NCBI GenBank assembly: GCA_022376515.1 | Contig: WTXI01000002.1 | Coordinates: 1,674,001-1,738,000 of the forward strand | DNA from: Lactifluus volemus | Taxonomy: Eukaryota > Basidiomycota > Agaricomycetes > Russulales > Russulaceae | Direction of reading: 5' to 3' | Length of the DNA stretch: 64,000 nt | Part shown: piece by piece, positions 59,365-64,000 of the stretch | Layout: every line of letters starts with the position of its first letter | Position numbering within the stretch: the stretch's first letter is position 1 | Made by a program: the position numbers and the translations under genes | Notes under the pieces: generated by a model | What the model saw: only the letters and a program-made list of their open reading frames with translations | What the model was told of the DNA's origin: nothing | The model's database searches: none

Positions 59365-60991
59365 TTACTTTTCACTCAGCTCGAGTACACCAGGCAGCAC
59401 CTTTTGTCACGCTTTAGCTAAACCCGTCCCAGGACACGCCTGGTGGCTCACCTTCCCCTCCAGTAGTTCAAGACTGGCACCTCCCCCCGTACTTACATGG
59501 CTGAGACTTCCCTCAGCTCCATATTGTGCCGCTAGCGTAGCGGTGTCACCTCCTCCGACAATGACAACAGCGCCATTCTTGGCTGCTTCAATATTGGCAT
59601 CGAGTAACGCTTTTGAACCTGCAGCAAAGGCGGGGAACTCAAAGACCCTGGAGGACTGTAATTGCGGATAAGGAGAGACGTGAAAGGTAATGCAAGTGAT
59701 CACCGACCCATTCCACAGGATGGTCTTCGCGGCAAGAACTGCTTCACGGTATATTTCCCGGCTCTTTGTTCCGGCGTCGAGGCCCATCCAACCCTCGGGA
59801 ATACCATCGCTGTCGGTAGCCACACCCGTCTGGTGGGAGGAACCTGTCAGGGAAATGCCCGGAGCGTGCAAGAAACATTCGCACATTGGCATTTTTGTCA
59901 AATTTGTCCGCAGTGATATAATCTATAGGGAAAACGAGCTGAACGTTATTTTTCCGAGCCTTTTCGACGAGAGCGCGAACGTTCTCGGAGCCAGCTGCAT
60001 CAAATAGGGAATTTCCGATCTATGCTTCATCGTGATAAGTTTGTCAAGGCAGCTAGCCATGTTACTTACCGCAACATTCTCGAGTGTCTTTTTGAACGTA
60101 AACGCCATGCCACCGCAGATGATGAGTGAATTGACCTATATACCATCATCTCAGTTTCACGCTGTAGTTGACCCCAAGGCTGAATCACCTTGTCGAGCAT
60201 ATTATCAATCAGCTGAATTTTGTCGGAAACTTTGGCACCACCAAGAATAGCCAGAAAGGGTCTGTCAGGATTCTCCAAAGCCTTTGCAAAAAACTCCAGC
60301 TCTTTCTTGACAAGGAAGCCGGCCGCGCGCTGAGGCAATTTTACGCCGACCATGCTTGAGTGGGCGCGATGGGCAGTGCCAAAGGCGTCGTTCACATACA
60401 CGTCCCCAAGTTTTGTGAGCTGTTCGCGAAATTGAGTAACCTTGGTAGGGTCTGCCTTGGTTTTCTTCCCGTCTTTATCCTTTACGGAGCCCTCTTCTTC
60501 AATGTGAAAGCGAAGGTTCTCCAAGAGGATGACGGAACCACTCGGGGCCGAGATGACAGCATTCTCGACGTCCGGACCCACGCAGTCATTCAAAAAGGTG
60601 ACCGGCCTATTACCCAACAGCCTAGACAACTCGTGGGAGATGGGCTCGAGGGAATATTTTGGGTTGGGCTTTCCATCGGGTCGCCCAAGGTGTGACATAA
60701 GGATGACGGCCGACGCACCTTGGTAAATGCGACTCGTATTAAGATAGGTAGTACGAGTTTGTGGTGCGGAACTCACCATTATCAAGCGCATAGTTGATGG
60801 TGGGTAGAGCGGCAACGATACGCTTGGAGAAAATAAGCCCCGAGATGAGCGGACAAGTATCGACGAAGGACACGTACAGCGGGATTGGTTATTCTTCCAT
60901 CCTGCATAGGGACGTTAAAGTCAACGCGAATGAGGACGCGCTTGGCCTTGAGATCAACGTCGGTAATGGCGAGTTTGTTAGAGAGCGACAT
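59365..60991 (-). CDS. PGK1: Phosphoglycerate kinase
   Basis: Glycolytic enzyme making ATP and 3-phosphoglycerate. The start at 60991 gives [20 protein letters not shown], then [14 protein letters not shown]. Introns remove cleanly to [16 protein letters not shown] and [20 protein letters not shown]. Other hallmarks: [61 protein letters not shown], and the nucleotide site [13 protein letters not shown] and [17 protein letters not shown]. The last exon ends [11 protein letters not shown] at 59365. At least six introns, all in phase, and no base loss: an intact copy of full length, about 415 residues. Divergent from the CCDC9-like gene across 194 bp. Confidence 0.97.
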
Positions 60992-61185
60992 GGTTTAGTG
61001 ATAAGGCCGATTATCACGATCATGCTCCTATTTATCTTTCCGAGGGCGCATCACCAGTTACGCAACCGGCGTTTCCTCTCGCTATTCGGCTTTCCCGCGT
61101 CCTTCGTCACCGTATCCGTAATCGGATCAGCGCTCTAGTGCTTTTGTCATAACCCAGACCTCTCATAGCGAGCCAGAGGTTTGGC

Positions 61186-62049
61186 ATGGCCACTCCGGAC
61201 CCACCTCCCAATTCTCTCGGTCTGGACCTCGTCCAACCCGAACCCGTCGTGGACTCGCAACCTAAACCAACATCCGTACCAAGCTCCCCTTCCCAGCCGA
61301 CGATCTCATCATCCACAAGTGCCACTACAGAGACAACGACACCAACGACACCAACGACCAAAGTCGACGATGTTGCAAAGCCACCCGTTTCAAAGAAGGC
61401 TCCGTATGTTAATCCTGACCGCGTCAGGACAGGTGGTTTGCCCAGGGTAAATATCACTCCCTTTTTCACATCTGCACGTTTTATCGTTTCTCGGAATTCT
61501 AGGACAAGTTAACAGACGAGGAGCTCGCAGAGAGAATGGCTCAAATGAAAGAGAAGAACGAAAAAATTAAGCAAAGGAGACTTGTACGTTGGCATGCATT
61601 CACCTTGTCTTGTTTACACCTCACGCGAACGTCAGGATGTCGCGGCAGACGAGGATGCATTCAAACAAACTCAGGCTGCGGAACGACAGCGACAGGCGGA
61701 GATGAGAAGGGTACAGGATACGGTTAATCGTACACGCGAGCAAAATGCTCGGCGAAAAATGGATAAGATTCAGACCAGGGAATGGGACTCGGAGAAAAAA
61801 GCGGAGGGGTGGCCAACATCCGCAAAGGGCGAACGGCCCAACGCAATTACATCGGCCTCAACTACACGGACTAATACCGGAGAACAGGGTGCAGAAGCCG
61901 AAGCCCCACCGACCACGAAACAACGTGAGGACACGAGTCGCGGAAGGGGAGAAGGCAAACGCGGAAGAGGTGGGGGGAGGGGTGGAAGAGGCCGCGGAAG
62001 AGGGAGAGGTGAAAGTCGAGACAAAGTCCCGAATGCTGTCCAGCCGTGA
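61186..62049 (+). CDS. CCDC9-like protein with RGG-rich tail
   Basis: Function not established. The start at 61186 is followed by a Pro/Thr-rich stretch, then KAPYVNPDRVRTGGLPR. After a GTAAAT intron comes DKLTDEELAERMAQMKEKNE with KIKQRRL; after a second intron, DVAADEDAFKQTQAAERQRQ and a long charged coiled coil. The end is Arg/Gly-rich (GKRGRGGGRGGRGRGRGRG), a typical RNA-binding tail. The 'EELAERM--MKEKNEKIKQRR' helix resembles animal CCDC9, an RNA-associated protein; this link is from memory of the motif. About 215 residues. It precedes DHX35 by 81 bp on the same strand. Confidence 0.6.
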
Positions 62050-62130
62050 AGATGATACTAAAGCAGTCACTGGCAAGGTTGAGGAGGGACAGTGATGGAT
62101 TATGTAATATACCTTGCTCTTTGATCATCC

Positions 62131-64000
62131 ATGTCTAGTTCACTTCACTTCTGGAAACCAGGGACCTTAGGTCCAGGCAGCTCTCTAGACAGAACAGTTC
62201 CTGAGGAGGATGGCTTCTTACCTTCCGCTATTCCACCTCAAGCACAATCCATTCAAGCGCAGAGAGACCGTTTACCGATTGCGAAGCACAGTCAGCAATC
62301 CCTTCATTTCCTGAAGAGCCAAGGTTCTGACTCGTGTTCCTCTTTCTTTCAGAGGGAAATCTTATGCATTGTGTGGAGAATCATCAAGTTGTCATCGTAA
62401 TTGGACAGACAGGATGTGGCAAGACCACTCGTACGTCGCGTTCTTCGCTTGTCCACGTACAGCTAGTCATTTTTCCTAGAAATTCCACAATATCTGCACG
62501 AGAGTGGTTGGTCTTCTGGTAGCAGGGTCATAGCTTGTACACAACCCCGTCGCGTCGCGGTTACGTCTGTAGCCGCCCGCACCGCGTACGAGATGGGTTC
62601 TGTGGTCGGTGAGGAAGTTCGTTAACCGTCACTCGCAGGCCTGTAAGCCATTTCTGAATGCTTTACCAGGTGGGGTATACCATTCGCTTCGAGGACGTCA
62701 GTGCCAAGGAGCTTACACGAATATGTTACATGACGGACGGCGTTCTCTTTCGGGAGGCTCTAATAGACCCACTCCTGAGCCGTTTCAGTGTTGTCATGGT
62801 ACGTACCCCCCCGTATGCCTTGCATCTTCCCTGAAAGTCTTTTCTAAGGTCGATGAAGCGCACGAACGTAGCGTGTATACGGACTTGCTTCTAGCCATAC
62901 TGAAAAAGTTTGTCGCGCTACTCGGCCTCGCTCACTCCTTGACATCGACCTGGTCCGCAGGATATGTCGGAAACGTCCCTCTTTACGGATTATCGTGTCG
63001 TCGGCAACATTGGATGCCACTGCGTTCTTGGAATTTTTCTCCTCTCCTCCCGAGTCGATTGATGCCACGATAGTTAGCTTGGAAGGGAGGGCATACCCTG
63101 TTCAGGTAGCCTATCTAAGTGAACCCACTGAAGACTATGTACGCAAGGCGGCGGAGACTGTAATCTCCATCCATAGGCAGGTTCGTTTTCTCCGCTATCT
63201 TTGGCGAAAACTATCCAACGGGCTTCAGCATGGCAGAGGGGACATTCTAGTCTTTTTGACTGGTCGAGAAGAAATAGACAGGTGCCTAGAAGAACTGATG
63301 GACGCGGTAGCTTCGTCAGTGACTTTTGACCGAGGACATCCTGGAAGAAAACTAAGATCTTGTACCTTTAAACAGACTTCCACCAAATAAACTACACTTG
63401 AGGCCTATGGCCCTCCATTCGGGCCTCACTATGAATGAGCAGATGCAGGTCTTTGAGCCTTCTGCCCCAGACTCCAGAAAGGTTGTGGTTGCCACCAACA
63501 TCGCCGAGGTTTGTCCTCACCCATGTCTATCCAATTGTAACTTATCTACCTCGCTAGGCGAGCATAACTATCGAGGGCGTCAAGTTTGTCGTCGATTGCG
63601 GTTTTGTGAAGGTTCTTGATGTATCTACTAGATGAGGCCTCTGCACTAACCTGCCTAATCAAAGATCCGCATGTACGACGGTAGTATCGGGCTGTCATCG
63701 CTAAAGGTTGTTCCCATATCTCAGGCCTCTGCGATTCAAAGGACAGGAAGAGCCGGTCGAACCTCCGAGGGGCTGTGCTATCGCCTATACCCTTTCTCGG
63801 CTTACGACCAGCTATCTACTGTCGCCATACCGGAAATTAGCCGCACCGAGCTTTCCTCCGTTATTCTTCAGCTGAAAGCCTTGGGTATCGATAACTTCAT
63901 GAAGTTGCAATGGCTGACTGTCCCGCCATCGGAATCCATAGCTCAAAGTTTCAGCTCTCTCTTCATTCAGTCTGTCATAGATAACGACGGACGCTTATCA
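62131..64000 (+). CDS. DHX35: DEAH-box RNA helicase DHX35-like (3' end off window)
   Basis: Spliceosome-associated DEAH ATPase. The start at 62131 gives [14 protein letters not shown], the usual DHX35 lead. Motif I is [15 protein letters not shown] across an intron; Ia is [14 protein letters not shown]; then [10 protein letters not shown] and [10 protein letters not shown]. Motif II is [12 protein letters not shown] and motif III is [16 protein letters not shown]. Further on: [51 protein letters not shown] and motif [20 protein letters not shown]. All junctions checked keep phase except the one near 63370, where the donor before [10 protein letters not shown] is unclear. The helicase-associated C-terminal domains start ([18 protein letters not shown]) and continue beyond the window. 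Confidence 0.92.

Overview
This window is nuclear DNA of a filamentous basidiomycete fungus, most likely Agaricomycetes. The evidence is many short introns (mostly about 45-75 bp, GTRNGT...YAG), compact genes on both strands, a mushroom-type sesquiterpene cyclase, and the set of conserved eukaryotic genes. No species can be named from sequence alone. I saw no rRNA, tRNA, CRISPR array or intact transposon.

Layout. 1-918: TMEM69/DUF3429 protein running off the left edge. 1.5-2.0 kb: small orphan. 2.0-6.3 kb: gene-poor. 6.3-7.6 kb: terpene synthase with broken frame. 9.4-11.65 kb: F-box/WD40 protein. 11.8-12.9 kb: single-pass membrane protein with SH3 domain. 14.5-17.9 kb: FAN1 nuclease. 18.2-20.3 kb: SNW/SKIP splicing factor. 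20.3-22.3 kb: AT-rich arms around a decayed Hsp70-like fragment. 22.4-27.9 kb: NEDD1, HEM2 and TIM54 in tandem on the plus strand. 28.2-34.6 kb: MER3/HFM1 helicase, divergent from CKS1. 35.7-39.9 kb: STE23/insulysin. 40.5-44.2 kb: large orphan membrane protein. 44.4-48.2 kb: RPA1 and an indoleamine dioxygenase. 50.5-54.6 kb: HIBCH divergent from TBCE. 55.0-56.8 kb: orphan and SR protein. 57.1-61.0 kb: NFS1 and PGK1. 61.2-64.0 kb: CCDC9-like protein and DHX35 helicase running off the right edge.

Function. Most genes are housekeeping: splicing (SKIP, SR protein, DHX35), mitochondria (TIM54, NFS1, HIBCH), heme (HEM2), glycolysis (PGK1) and microtubules (NEDD1, TBCE). There is also a loose group for DNA replication, repair and cell cycle: FAN1, MER3, CKS1, RPA1 and NEDD1. 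Several of these carry ACGCGT (MCB-type) boxes just upstream of the start codon, which suggests G1/S control.

Quality warning. About 19 places in conserved genes lose the reading frame by exactly one missing base, nearly always in a short run of identical bases. Losses of this one kind in essential genes look like homopolymer errors in the assembly rather than pseudogenes. Gene models below are therefore given as spans with the breaks named. I found no clear new biological system. The best leads are the paired MCB boxes, a 13-bp perfect hairpin between NFS1 and the SR gene, very short introns, and two orphan membrane proteins.
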